From B73-G16 sp964611295 (lineage in GTDB: Bacteria; Desulfobacterota; B13-G15): a DNA stretch of 25,099 bases. Where the stretch lies: the NCBI GenBank assembly GCA_964611295.1, contig CAZSWV010000016.1, positions 1 to 25,099 on the forward strand, given 5' to 3'. A program made the position numbers and the translations under genes. Positions within the stretch are counted from its first letter, which is position 1. Each line of letters begins with the position of its first letter. Below are positions 1 through 8,417 of the stretch, in pieces. The notes below the pieces were generated by a model. That model searched no databases, was not told the origin of the DNA, and saw nothing but the letters and a program-made list of their open reading frames with translations.

Positions 1-1114
1 GCAGCGGCTCATCCGGCACGGGGTCCAGGCCCCATTCGGCCCAGAGCTTCTGGCGCTTGGCCTCCAGCGCTTCTTCGGCGGCGCGGTAGGCGGCGAGGTC
101 AGCCTCGGTGGGCAGGCGGTAGCGCTTGCCTGGGCGCTGGGGGTGGTGCAGCACCACGGCCATCAGGCGCTGGCCCGCCTTGCCCTCGCGGAACAGCCGG
201 CGGGTGGTTTTGTCGTCTATCGTGCCGCCGCAGAGCGGACAGCGCACGTGGGCGCGCGTGACTGTGCCCTCCTCGGGGTCAAAATCGATCGGCTCGCCGT
301 TCTGCCCCACAATCTCCACATCAATACGCCGGGCCATATGGTTCGGAATCAGCCGCAGGGCGATTTTCCTGTTGTCCTTTCTGGCCAGCCAGGTCTGGCG
401 CATGAGGGGGATTTCGGCGCCGCAGGCCGGGTTCTGGCAGGGGAGCGTACGCGCCCAGATGTAACCAACAGGGATAGAGCCGTCGGGATCCTCGGGGTAG
501 AAGTGCTCCAGTTCCCTGCGCGCCTCCTCCAGCACCCAGTCGCCCCAGGCGCGCACTGCAGTAAGAAGCGGCGAGTGGCTGGTAACTTCCTCCACTTCCA
601 GCAACTGGCCTGTGGATTTCCCCGGCGGAAGAGGAACTCGTTCTACGCTCCCCGGCTGTCCGAAGCGCTGGGGGAACTCGAGCACCGCTTTGAGGATCAT
701 CACTGCCACCGGGTTGTAGTCCAGGGCGTAAGTCTCACAGCCCAGGCGCAGCGCCTCCAGGGGGATCGAACCGCCACCGGCGAAGGGGTCCAGGACGCGT
801 GGGGCGCGGCCGCCGAAGGCCTCACGGATCAGGTCGCGGGCCTTCTCCAGGTCAGGGTTCTCCCCCTGGACGGCCTCCCAGGGGGCGAGGTCGCGAATCA
901 GTCGGAGCAGCTCCTCCCGCCGCCGTGGGTCATCGGGCAAAAGGGCTGCCAGGGCCGTGGCGCGGGAGGCGGCCAGGGGCCTGCGTGCCCACCAGATGTG
1001 CAGGGTGGAGATGTGACCGTGGCGGATGTTTTTCTCGCGCACGGATTCTTCCGAGACCTTCCGCAAGGGGAAGTCGGTTTCGATCAGGCGGTGCCTGTCG
1101 CTCATATGCTCCAT
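1..1114 (-). CDS. DUF1156-family DNA adenine methylase, N-terminal part (runs off left edge)
   Basis: About 371 codons of a larger protein are visible; the reading frame is open to base 1. The start of the product contains the DUF1156 signature, with EKNIRHGHISTLHIWWARRP at about residues 28-47. The SAM-binding methylase motif DPFAGGGS follows at about 109-116, and LDYNPVAV after it fits the end of the next strand. Two Cys pairs, CQNPAC and CPLC, suggest zinc-ribbon inserts further on. Family members are putative N6-adenine (possibly N4-cytosine) methylases of roughly 900-1000 residues found in phage-defence islands; the catalytic DPPY-type motif would lie outside the window. Two starts are possible: ATG at 1114, preceded by GGGGGAGG at good spacing, or ATG at 1105, which overlaps the upstream stop as ATGA and gives the more usual family N-terminus. 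It is the last visible gene of the cas operon, so it is probably translationally coupled to it. Inferred role: marking host DNA, or an ordinary methylase hitchhiking in the island. Confidence 0.88.
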   Translation of the reverse strand, partial: MEHMSDRHRLIETDFPLRKVSEESVREKNIRHGHISTLHIWWARRPLAASRATALAALLPDDPRRREELLRLIRDLAPWEAVQGENPDLEKARDLIREAFGGRAPRVLDPFAGGGSIPLEALRLGCETYALDYNPVAVMILKAVLEFPQRFGQPGSVERVPLPPGKSTGQLLEVEEVTSHSPLLTAVRAWGDWVLEEARRELEHFYPEDPDGSIPVGYIWARTLPCQNPACGAEIPLMRQTWLARKDNRKIALRLIPNHMARRIDVEIVGQNGEPIDFDPEEGTVTRAHVRCPLCGGTIDDKTTRRLFREGKAGQRLMAVVLHHPQRPGKRYRLPTEADLAAYRAAEEALEAKRQKLWAEWGLDPVPDEPL

Positions 1115-1959
1115 AAACCGTCCTCCCCCAGTTTGAAATCATGGTCCCGGTCGAAGAAGGATCCAGGCGCCCACACAAGTTCGGCCCTCGTCAGTCCTCC
1201 CTGGATCATATCCCAGCCGGCCAGGCATTCCATAGCGCCAAGCGGGCTTACGTTAGGGGCTACAGCGGCGTGGGCAAGCAACCGTCGGATTGTGACGACC
1301 GGCGAGCTCGCCTGCAAATTCACACGGCCGCCGTCGAAGAACTGCGAAACCGGATCGCAGGCGATTCGGATCAGACGACCGAGCCCGTAACGGATGTCTC
1401 CCCCGATGAACAGCTCCTTGATCTGGAAGATCCCCTGACACAGTCTGGTGCCGGTATCGCGGCAAAAGAGATAGCCCACCATGGCCACTGGTCTGAAGGC
1501 ACTATGGGCATCCCGCCAGTGAGGGCTGATCAGCTCGAACTCCCGCAGGGTGCCCTCGGCGGCCGTATCGGATTCCGGCTCGATGGCCGTGCCCGGTCGG
1601 GTGATGAGCAGGCGCATGCGGAAGGGCCGGTCTTCCAGTCCTTTGTGGTCTTCTTCCCGCTCCCAAATCAGTCCTTGGCCTTCATGATAGCGGGGAAGCC
1701 ATGCTTTCCACTCGCCATTGACCTTCTCAGCGGGGAAAAGGTAGCTCAGGCGGGTGTTTGTTTGAATGGATTGGCCGATAGACTTATAATCCGGGAACTG
1801 ATTTGGGCTCCGGCGGCGGGCGATCTCGGCGGTCAGTGCCCCCCAGAGGGCGCGAGCCGGAACATAAAGGCGCGTCCGGTTGAGGGCTCCGGCCGGCGGC
1901 GCACCGATGTGTAACGGCGACTTTACTAGCCAGACCCAGCGATACATTTGCCAGCTCAT
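1102..1959 (-). CDS. RAMP-superfamily protein, Cas5/Cmr3-group subunit of a type III-C effector
   Basis: The 285-residue product begins with a RAMP-type first strand (VWLVKSPLHIGAP, about 9-21) followed by LYVPARALWGALTAEIAR (31-48). This is the 'P-x-x-x-L-x-GAL' turn seen in Cmr3/Csx10-type proteins. A glycine-rich loop, FIGGDIRYGLGRL, lies at 184-196, as expected for RAMP RNA-binding subunits. In type III complexes the Cas5-group subunit caps the crRNA 5' handle beside Cas10, and it is the only subunit of the expected set not otherwise assigned here. No histidine/lysine arrangement typical of Cas6 processing stands out, so Cas6 is less likely. The start codon overlaps the cmr5 stop as ATGA, with GGAG about 9 nt upstream, and the 3' end overlaps the methylase start. 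The RAMP assignment is firm; the subgroup is inferred from length, motifs and gene set. Confidence 0.72.
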   Translation of the reverse strand: MSWQMYRWVWLVKSPLHIGAPPAGALNRTRLYVPARALWGALTAEIARRRSPNQFPDYKSIGQSIQTNTRLSYLFPAEKVNGEWKAWLPRYHEGQGLIWEREEDHKGLEDRPFRMRLLITRPGTAIEPESDTAAEGTLREFELISPHWRDAHSAFRPVAMVGYLFCRDTGTRLCQGIFQIKELFIGGDIRYGLGRLIRIACDPVSQFFDGGRVNLQASSPVVTIRRLLAHAAVAPNVSPLGAMECLAGWDMIQGGLTRAELVWAPGSFFDRDHDFKLGEDGLWSI

Positions 1960-2330
1960 GAACCACTCTCCTTCGCTTTCAGGTGACAGTGGGCATAGGC
2001 AAGAGCATTGCGCAGTAGGTCGCGGGCGAAAAGAAGGTCGTCCAGCTCGTTCGCCAGCTTCTTGACGGCATCCAGCACATCCGTGTTGGCTTGAACCTTC
2101 TCGCTGAACACTTTCTGCAGGAAGCGCGCACAGCTTCTATTGAATTCAGCTGCTATCTTATCATGCCGGGCTCGGATGTAGAGAAACATAGCATAGGGTC
2201 CCTGCTCTTCCAGCACGGCCAGGGCCTCGTTGAGGACTCTCTCGTTCATATTCTGTAAATTTGCCAGCTCTTGCCCAAGCTCTGCGCAGCGGATATCCAG
2301 ATTAATCGGCTGATTAGCTTGCTGATTCAT
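1956..2330 (-). CDS. cmr5: Cmr5/Cas11-like small subunit
   Basis: A 124-residue, largely helical protein. Cmr5 features include EEQGPYAMFLYIRAR (41-55), close to the family's 'L-x-x-x-G-x-Y-A-x-F-L' pattern, and a C-terminal helix with RDLLRNALAYAHCHLKA that resembles the family's conserved end. Cmr5 forms the inner helical filament of type III-B/III-C complexes and contacts the target RNA. The gene lies between cmr4 and the Cas5-group RAMP, where the small subunit is expected. It overlaps cmr4 by 17 nt and its ATG is preceded by GGGAGGTG; its TGA overlaps the next ATG. Length is normal for the family. Confidence 0.85.
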   Translation of the reverse strand: MNQQANQPINLDIRCAELGQELANLQNMNERVLNEALAVLEEQGPYAMFLYIRARHDKIAAEFNRSCARFLQKVFSEKVQANTDVLDAVKKLANELDDLLFARDLLRNALAYAHCHLKAKESGS

Positions 2331-3390
2331 GGTTCACCTCCCGTTCCGGTTTTGCTTCAGGCTGGCCGGGTTTTCCCTGGCAGCTCACTGCTTCCCCCTG
2401 CACATCCTGTTGTTTGGAACAGAGGACCTTCAACCTTCCCATTCCCCGCGTGCCCATTCCGCCGACCCCCAGATGCTCCAAGTAGGGATGGGCCTGCTTT
2501 GTGACCTCAAGGACCTTATTGGGATCATCCATCTTCTGGCCACTGCTCAGAGTCACGTTCACATCTTGGCCACCGATTTTGAAGTGACGTGGGTTCTTGG
2601 TGATGACCTCCCACACCAGGACCGTGGTCCCCGGCAGGGCTTCGTAGGAGAATAGTGCTTTTTCCTCGGCTGCCCCTGTTTCCGGGTTAATGGAGACCGA
2701 GGTGCGCACCTCCAGGTTGCTATTCACGACGTGAATGAACAGGTGGTCAGGCAGGATGGCCAGGCGGTCAAGGATATAGCCAGGCACGCAAAGATTTTGG
2801 AGGTTGGACTGAATCGAGCCATAACTCTCACATTTCTTGACAGGAAGAAGCAGCCAGCCCAGGTTCAGCGGCCTGTCCGGACTTCCATCTTTCCAATACA
2901 CGGCGTTCTCATGAACCTCCTTGACCTCGAGGCCCACCAGCCGCAACGCCATGGGGCAGGTGACCCAGTGGGGTCCTCGCCGTGTGGGGACCGGGAAGAG
3001 AAGCACGTGCGCGTCGGTAAAGGCAGCCAGCCCGGCAAAGCCGCCGGCCTGGTCCTTCCCGCGGGCGAAGCCGAAGACAGTGCAGACAGGACAATCCGGC
3101 TGGCCGCAATGCCCCAGGTAGTTATCACGGGCCTGTCCCAGGCCAGCGCAATGCGGATAGCAAGGCCAGTCTCTCCCGTTCACCATACGGTTTGGGTTTG
3201 CCTCTGTTTCCGCCATCGCCACATAGGTCCGATACACCCCAGCCAGGCTGGAGCCGGGGATCTTCGGGACGCGGGTGACCGGGTCTCGCACGATGGTCAA
3301 GTCCACCCGACCGATGCGGGCGCCGCCCGTGCCCACATGGATGGGGTCCAGAGCTATGCCCACATGGAGAAACTTTTGAAAACTTGCCAT
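2314..3390 (-). CDS. cmr4: Cmr4/Csm3-like Cas7 backbone subunit (target-RNA nuclease)
   Basis: A RAMP protein of 358 residues with a Cas7-group N-terminus: HVGTGGARIGRVD (18-30), TIVRDP, then PKIPGSSLAGVYR (42-54). D30 aligns by eye with the catalytic Asp of Csm3 (D33 of the Streptococcus thermophilus protein) and Cmr4 (D26), which cleaves target RNA at 6-nt intervals. Activity therefore looks preserved. C77, C81, C95, C100 and C103 could bind zinc, as in Csm3-type proteins. A glycine loop, GVGGMGTRGMGRL, sits near the C-terminus, followed by a polar tail of about 35 residues that makes the protein longer than a typical Cmr4 (about 300). The start has a strong AAGGAGG ribosome binding site, 13 nt after the cas10 stop. 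It probably forms the helical crRNA backbone with Cmr6 and Cmr1. Confidence 0.88.
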   Translation of the reverse strand: MASFQKFLHVGIALDPIHVGTGGARIGRVDLTIVRDPVTRVPKIPGSSLAGVYRTYVAMAETEANPNRMVNGRDWPCYPHCAGLGQARDNYLGHCGQPDCPVCTVFGFARGKDQAGGFAGLAAFTDAHVLLFPVPTRRGPHWVTCPMALRLVGLEVKEVHENAVYWKDGSPDRPLNLGWLLLPVKKCESYGSIQSNLQNLCVPGYILDRLAILPDHLFIHVVNSNLEVRTSVSINPETGAAEEKALFSYEALPGTTVLVWEVITKNPRHFKIGGQDVNVTLSSGQKMDDPNKVLEVTKQAHPYLEHLGVGGMGTRGMGRLKVLCSKQQDVQGEAVSCQGKPGQPEAKPEREVNHESAS

Positions 3391-3403
3391 GGCTTAAACC
3401 TCC

Positions 3404-6385
3404 TTAAACGGTTTTCTTCAGCACCCTTATATGCCATTCCAGAGCTTGCTGCAGGAGCTTGCGAACGGCTGCCTCAGTTAAAGCTTCCAGCGCCGCCCCC
3501 TCCGCCTCCAGATGCTCAGCGATCAATGCTCGCAGCATATCGCGCCAGAGGTCCGGCGATGGTTTTTCCTGCAATTCTTGCCAGTTTTGCTCAAGCCGGC
3601 TAAGGGCGCTCCATAAACGCTGCAGAGCCGTTTGACTGGGGGCAACGCGTTCTACAAGTTGCCATATTTCCCGCATTTCCCTCCAGTCCTCTAAATAGAG
3701 GAGGTCAGGAATCTGAAACCGGGCGCTGGCGGTGTCCATAAAGAGGAACCCCACCCGCGCGGGGAAGACCCGGACGCCGTCCCCAGTCCGCAGGTCCGCC
3801 ATGTGCCGGTAAATTTGACCGTTCGGATGACGAAAGTCTTTCGGGTAGCAGAGCGATCGATCCTCCACAGCGACATAGGGGTAGAAGACATCCTCCCGGC
3901 CATCGGGCACCGTCAATGGCACGGTTCGCAACGTGGTATGGCCGTCCGGTCGCTGGAGCTGCAGGGTGAGGATCCCATTGCGCACCTCGTGTCGCTCCAC
4001 CCTCCAGACCTCCTCGCCCTGGCGGAGCCTGTCCTCCAGGTTGCGCGTGGCCTCCACCACCGCCTGGAAGGGGAGGGTTCGGTCAAAGGCGACGATACCC
4101 ACATGTAAGGGGAGGCGATCCCAGACCCGGGCAAACTTCTCCCGCCAGCGGGACAGAGCCAGGTCCACACATTCGGAGGCCGCCTCCAGTGGAACCACCA
4201 CCCGGAAGCGCAATGGCGAAAGCTCAAGCGGGATCAACGGGTGATACACCCCGAGGTGAGAGTAGCCGCCGTCGAGCTTCTTAGCGCTTTCGATGACCAG
4301 TTGCCTTGCCTTTCCGAATTCGTCCTCTTCTTCCAGGGCAATTCGCTGGCCCCGGAGCGCGTCCTCCGATTCCTCCGGTCTCAAGAGTCGGGCCAGGTTG
4401 GAGGCGGTGACAAAACCGCCCAGCGCCTGCACATAAACCAGGCTGAACTGGATGCCCCGCCAGCGCCCATCGTAAAGCGTGCGGTCCTGCCAGCCGGAAC
4501 GGCTGCTTGCATCCGGCCGGATCAGCAGGCGCCATACCCGCCAGGGGTTCTCGCTACGAGCCGCGATCTGGCAGAACTCTTGGAGCAGGTCTTCAAAGAA
4601 GTCTTCGGCTTCCCGCCAGAAGCGGTAGACCCGGCCCGGTGAGGGGAGCTTGCGGAAGAGCTGATGGACGAGCCAGGCCGCCCGCTCGTCGTCGTTCAGA
4701 TTACCCCACTCCGGTGCTTCGGCGCGGTCTTCCACGATTTTTTGGAAAAACGGCCGCCAGTCCCGCTCGTACTGGTAGCCTTCCTGAAGGCTCCTGAGAA
4801 CGGGATCTTGCGGGTCAAACTTTGAGAGTTTGCTCTTAATGTAGTGCTGCAAAGATTTGAACGGCTCCGCGGGATCAATTGGATTGAGCTGCCCTGACAA
4901 GGTTGAATTGAACCTTCGCCACTCCGATATCGCCTGCGCCCGCAGGCTGTCCACCCGTTCACCGTTCAGCCAGGGTTCGAGATCGAAAGAAAGGGTAAGG
5001 AGGGCGATGCGGTTGTTGCTGTCGGCCACTTCCTCAAACCAGATGGTGTCATAGCCCAACCGCCCACCGAGCCAGTCATCCCGGCGATGATGGTGCCGAT
5101 CCCGGCATACATCACAGAGTTTGCCCTTGTTTGATGGGTCACCGTTTAAGCGGACCTGGCAGACGGGACAGACGTGCCCCTTAGATTCCTTCGGCTCTTT
5201 ACAGTAAATATTCCATGTCCTGTGAAGGGGGATAGCCGTTATCTTGCGCGCCTCCCGGCGTTCTTGCACCAGAGGCACCAGCGAACGGGTAGGCTCGCTC
5301 AGGCGCACGAAGGGAGGGGTTTCGAGATGCAACTTTTGGGCGATGGCGTCCACCTGCTCCTGAAGCCAATTTTCCCATCCGCTCAACCACGGGGCTGGCA
5401 CTGTCTCATCCCAGCGCTCCCCCGGGAACGAAAAAATCGCCACGCTGCTATCCCGATAAAGCAAAGACCCTACAGCGAGGTCCGCCTCAATGAGCTGAGC
5501 CACTTGGTCGAAAAACTCATTCAGTGTTGCCCGCGCTCCAGTCCAGTCGCCGATCTTCACCGCCCGCGCCTCATAGTGGTCGGTGCCGATACCCACGGTG
5601 AGCAGGCGCCAGCGGATTTGCTGCTTGATCCTATTATCCCCCCAGGGAAAGCCTTGGCTGTTGAGGATTGCGCCTGCCACGGCGCTCTTGAACAGGGCTG
5701 CCGCCACGTAAGATTGGTCCCAGAGGGTGACGTCGTTGTTGGGCAGCCGGGTCTCCGCGACCGTGGAAAGAAAAGCCTGGCGAAGGTAGGACTGGGGGCC
5801 GATGGCCCGCTCCCGCCAATGGGCCCAGTGCGAAACATCCACGGCCTTGCTGGTAACGAGCTGCTTCAAGCCTTCCAGCACTTGCCTGATCTCCTCGACC
5901 ACCTGCTTCCAGCCGCGCTCGGTGAGCACCTCCGGTGGATCAGCGAACAGGTTGCGCCTGGGATGCCCAAAAGGTGAGGAGAGCCACATATGAGGCATGG
6001 ACTGGCCAAGATATTCCGAGGTGGGTGCTGGGATGTTCTTTTCGATCCCAGAGACCACACCGTGGCCCGCCTGCAACAGGCCCAGCATACCCCAATCCCG
6101 CTCACGGTGCTTTTCAGTGAATTCTTTCATGGACGCCGGCCAAGCATCCTGTGGTATAGCGCTGCCGGAAAAGGTCTTGACCCACCCCAAGAGATCATCC
6201 CAGGGGAATGGCGGCTGTTCGGCATCGTGCCACTTCTCATACTCGTATCTCACCGCATCCCCGCCGTGCCGGCGCAAAAACTCCATGCGGGCTTTGCCGG
6301 CCATGTGGAACCAGCCGATGGCCTCGCAGGCGAGGAGCACAGGCCGGTGCCGGCGAAGCGTGTCCGCAGGTGCGAACGTGCTCAT
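3404..6385 (-). CDS. cas10: Cas10 large subunit, Csx11-type (subtype III-C), degenerate HD and no GGDD
   Basis: 993 residues from the ATG that overlaps the upstream stop as ATGA and has GGGAGGG 5-6 nt before it; an upstream in-frame GTG would add eight residues. The N-terminal helix GWFHMAGKA (about 24-32) sits where HD-type Cas10 proteins carry an HD pair, but the Asp is Met. NNDVTLWDQ (about 216-224) and YRDSSVAIFSFPG (about 310-322) resemble the Palm1 surroundings. Four cysteines (C406, C409, C424, C427) form the usual zinc finger. In the second palm, SPLRFRVVVP (723-732) occupies the place of the GGDD hairpin, followed by the conserved DRLPLHVGIVAF (756-767). Size above 900 residues and this pattern fit the Csx11 family, the Cas10 of III-C loci such as that of Methanothermobacter. 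It likely scaffolds the complex without making cyclic oligoadenylate; that absence of activity is inferred. Confidence 0.9.
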   Translation of the reverse strand: MSTFAPADTLRRHRPVLLACEAIGWFHMAGKARMEFLRRHGGDAVRYEYEKWHDAEQPPFPWDDLLGWVKTFSGSAIPQDAWPASMKEFTEKHRERDWGMLGLLQAGHGVVSGIEKNIPAPTSEYLGQSMPHMWLSSPFGHPRRNLFADPPEVLTERGWKQVVEEIRQVLEGLKQLVTSKAVDVSHWAHWRERAIGPQSYLRQAFLSTVAETRLPNNDVTLWDQSYVAAALFKSAVAGAILNSQGFPWGDNRIKQQIRWRLLTVGIGTDHYEARAVKIGDWTGARATLNEFFDQVAQLIEADLAVGSLLYRDSSVAIFSFPGERWDETVPAPWLSGWENWLQEQVDAIAQKLHLETPPFVRLSEPTRSLVPLVQERREARKITAIPLHRTWNIYCKEPKESKGHVCPVCQVRLNGDPSNKGKLCDVCRDRHHHRRDDWLGGRLGYDTIWFEEVADSNNRIALLTLSFDLEPWLNGERVDSLRAQAISEWRRFNSTLSGQLNPIDPAEPFKSLQHYIKSKLSKFDPQDPVLRSLQEGYQYERDWRPFFQKIVEDRAEAPEWGNLNDDERAAWLVHQLFRKLPSPGRVYRFWREAEDFFEDLLQEFCQIAARSENPWRVWRLLIRPDASSRSGWQDRTLYDGRWRGIQFSLVYVQALGGFVTASNLARLLRPEESEDALRGQRIALEEEDEFGKARQLVIESAKKLDGGYSHLGVYHPLIPLELSPLRFRVVVPLEAASECVDLALSRWREKFARVWDRLPLHVGIVAFDRTLPFQAVVEATRNLEDRLRQGEEVWRVERHEVRNGILTLQLQRPDGHTTLRTVPLTVPDGREDVFYPYVAVEDRSLCYPKDFRHPNGQIYRHMADLRTGDGVRVFPARVGFLFMDTASARFQIPDLLYLEDWREMREIWQLVERVAPSQTALQRLWSALSRLEQNWQELQEKPSPDLWRDMLRALIAEHLEAEGAALEALTEAAVRKLLQQALEWHIRVLKKTV

Positions 6386-7437
6386 GGCGTCCCTCCCGCT
6401 TGAAACCAACTTTCAATCTGAGCCCAAAGCTCCCCTCTGTCATTACCCTCGACAGACCGTAGCCCTTTGCGGAAAGCCTTCCACCCCACGATCTTTGCGG
6501 TTCCCCAGCCCACGGTGCGCTTGGCGGAGATGCCGTAGGTAGTGAGCAGGGTCTCAATTGCTTCCAGCAGCCTGGGCAGGAACTCCGCCGGATCGGCGGC
6601 CGGTTTCATCCCCGGCCAGGGGGCGTAGAGCAAATAAAGTGTTCCCTTCGCACCTGGGGGGACGACCTCGTAGTAAATGGGCTGCGTGCCGGCACGCCGC
6701 TCGCGGCTGTGCGGGTTGATCACCTCGAAGCCAATCTTGTCAAACCAGGTGGGGTAGAACACCAGCGCGCCCTGGTGGAAGTATTTCTCTTCTCCCTTCT
6801 CGTTGCCGAAAAGGTGCAGGATCCAATTGGGATCCTTCCATTCCTTAAACCGCTTACCCTGCTCCAAATGCTCCCGCAGACCCTCCTGCATGCGGCAGGC
6901 CCAGCGCAGGAGCCCTTTCCAGCTCGCCGCGCTCATGAACGGCACCCCAAACACCCGGTCCTTCCGCACCGGGTTGTCCAGAGGGTGAAAGAAGCGATCG
7001 TCCTTGGAATACCAGGGGGTAAGGAGCTCAAAGTCTACCTGAAGGCCGAGCCAGGCTGAGGAGGGCAATGCCATCAAGGTGGGGCGAAGGTCGATGTCGT
7101 CAGAGACCTTGCCAGGTTCGCTTATAATCAGCTCTTGAGCAGTCTGCATATAGATAACCCGACGCACGTCTTCGCTGAATGACCAATCCTGAAACCACCA
7201 AATGGCGCTTTGATCTAAAAGCTTGCCCGCTAATATTTTCCCGGGATCCCCATCAAGGCTCTGGGTCATATTCTGCTTCAGTTCTCGTAGGTGTTCGTCT
7301 ATTCTATGCTCTATTTCTCGACGCCGCCGCTTGTCCCTTCCGCGCCTGGCTTCCTCAAGCTGGTTCTTAAGCTCCTGAAGCGATGCGGCGTCTTCTTCTA
7401 GCTCAGCCGTTAGACCAGTAAAGTAATCCCAGGTCAT
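6382..7437 (-). CDS. cmr6: Cmr6-like Cas7-group RAMP with N-terminal coiled coil
   Basis: The product has 351 residues. Residues 11-57 are a highly charged, probably coiled-coil segment with repeated Leu/Glu/Arg, including the basic run RRGRDKRRRR (31-40). This segment is not part of the RAMP fold. The RAMP core starts near 130: LLTPWYSKDDRFFHPLDNP, then GVPFMSAASWKGLLRWA (164-180), equivalent to the 'P-G-S-S-L-K-G' turn of Cas7 proteins. A glycine-rich loop, GISAKRTVGWGTAKI, is at 302-316. In III-B/III-C complexes Cmr6 and Cmr1 cap the 3' end of the crRNA filament; the position between cmr1 and cas10 fits. The gene overlaps cmr1 upstream and cas10 downstream by ATGA junctions and has an AAAGGAGG ribosome binding site. 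The family is clear; calling it Cmr6 rather than another Cas7 paralogue rests on context. Confidence 0.78.
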   Translation of the reverse strand: MTWDYFTGLTAELEEDAASLQELKNQLEEARRGRDKRRRREIEHRIDEHLRELKQNMTQSLDGDPGKILAGKLLDQSAIWWFQDWSFSEDVRRVIYMQTAQELIISEPGKVSDDIDLRPTLMALPSSAWLGLQVDFELLTPWYSKDDRFFHPLDNPVRKDRVFGVPFMSAASWKGLLRWACRMQEGLREHLEQGKRFKEWKDPNWILHLFGNEKGEEKYFHQGALVFYPTWFDKIGFEVINPHSRERRAGTQPIYYEVVPPGAKGTLYLLYAPWPGMKPAADPAEFLPRLLEAIETLLTTYGISAKRTVGWGTAKIVGWKAFRKGLRSVEGNDRGELWAQIESWFQAGGTP

Positions 7438-8414
7438 GGCGAGCCTCCTTTGTGATTAGAACCTTTCAAATTACATAGTTCTTGCAAAATATCCTCGCCC
7501 GTCTTGAACTGAAAATCATTAGTCTGCCATGCCTCTTTTAGGCGTTCCCTGATCTTCTCAAAGTCCACCGTGGGCGGCTTCACAAAGCCGAAGGTGCGCC
7601 TACCTTCTTCAGGATGCTTGAAGCTGAAGACCTTCTTGCTCTCCTGCTGACGGCCAGCGAGCCAGCGATTGATATCATTGTCTTGTTCAAGCTCCTGGGC
7701 CTTATTTTTAGGCTGCTTCCTCCCAATCACTTTGTTAAACGTGCTCTCGTTTGCATTCTGCCTTGCCAGATGCTGGCCCTTCACGCACCAGAAATTTTGG
7801 AGCGAGGCCCAGGAGAAAGAGCCATCGCCAAAATCATGACGCCATTGTTTTGGATCGACATAATATTTGAGCACGGCGAGCTTCTCTTTGGAGCAACAAA
7901 CACTGGAGCCTGAGATGTAATCTATAAGCCCGAAATCCATGTGATGAAAGGCGTTCTGCCGCCCCGGTTCATCCGAGGGCTTGAACACCGTCTTCCCCCC
8001 GATGGCTCCGTAGTTGGCAATGAGCCGCAGAGTCAGGTCCAGCAGGCACCACTCTTCGTCGCGAATCGGCCTCAAAGGGATGAAGCGAAGCGTAAATTCC
8101 GTGTTTGCCTTTATCTGTCCTTGAATCACATTACCCTGGCTATCCAGGATCATCAGCCGGAACTTCCGGGCCCAGCCGGTGCAGCCGAAGAGTTCGCAGA
8201 CCACGCAGCGGTGGCCGGGCTCAGTCGGTTTCTTATTATGGTCCGGGCAACGCTCAGGGCTTGTAGGATCACAGGCTTTTCCGCCCAGGCCCCGCACCAG
8301 CACCTCAAACCACCAGCGGATCGAGCCCATAAGTCCGGTGGGGATGAGGCGCTCGCATTTGCCTTCAATATCTCCTGTCCATATATCCGTTAGTGCTTTA
8401 AACTTCCATTCCAT
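7434..8414 (-). CDS. cmr1: Cmr1-like RAMP subunit
   Basis: A 326-residue protein with recognisable Cmr1 sequence. It has TGLMGSIRWWFEVLVRGLGG (26-45), the family's signature turn and helix. It also has HRCVVCELFGCTGWARKFRL (68-87) with the Cys pair typical of Cmr1, and NYGAIGGKTVFKP (134-146), the second glycine loop. Cmr1 sits at the crRNA 3' end of the Cmr complex and contributes to target capture. The start codon is only 3 nt past the helicase stop, and its AGGAGG ribosome binding site lies inside the helicase coding sequence, which suggests translational coupling. Its base composition (a sample line near 7700 is about 43% GC) is closer to the helicase than to cas10 downstream. Confidence 0.88.
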   Translation of the reverse strand: MEWKFKALTDIWTGDIEGKCERLIPTGLMGSIRWWFEVLVRGLGGKACDPTSPERCPDHNKKPTEPGHRCVVCELFGCTGWARKFRLMILDSQGNVIQGQIKANTEFTLRFIPLRPIRDEEWCLLDLTLRLIANYGAIGGKTVFKPSDEPGRQNAFHHMDFGLIDYISGSSVCCSKEKLAVLKYYVDPKQWRHDFGDGSFSWASLQNFWCVKGQHLARQNANESTFNKVIGRKQPKNKAQELEQDNDINRWLAGRQQESKKVFSFKHPEEGRRTFGFVKPPTVDFEKIRERLKEAWQTNDFQFKTGEDILQELCNLKGSNHKGGSP

Positions 8415-8417
8415 GGG

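Noticed and set aside
143..1390. A 415-codon plus-strand open frame
   Set aside because: It is antisense to the DUF1156 methylase and the Cas5-group gene, has low-complexity Gly/Arg/Pro content, and arises from the high GC of that strand.
2731..3603. A 290-codon plus-strand open frame, and a similar one at 5174-5977
   Set aside because: Both are shadows of cmr4 and cas10; no ribosome binding site or recognisable family.
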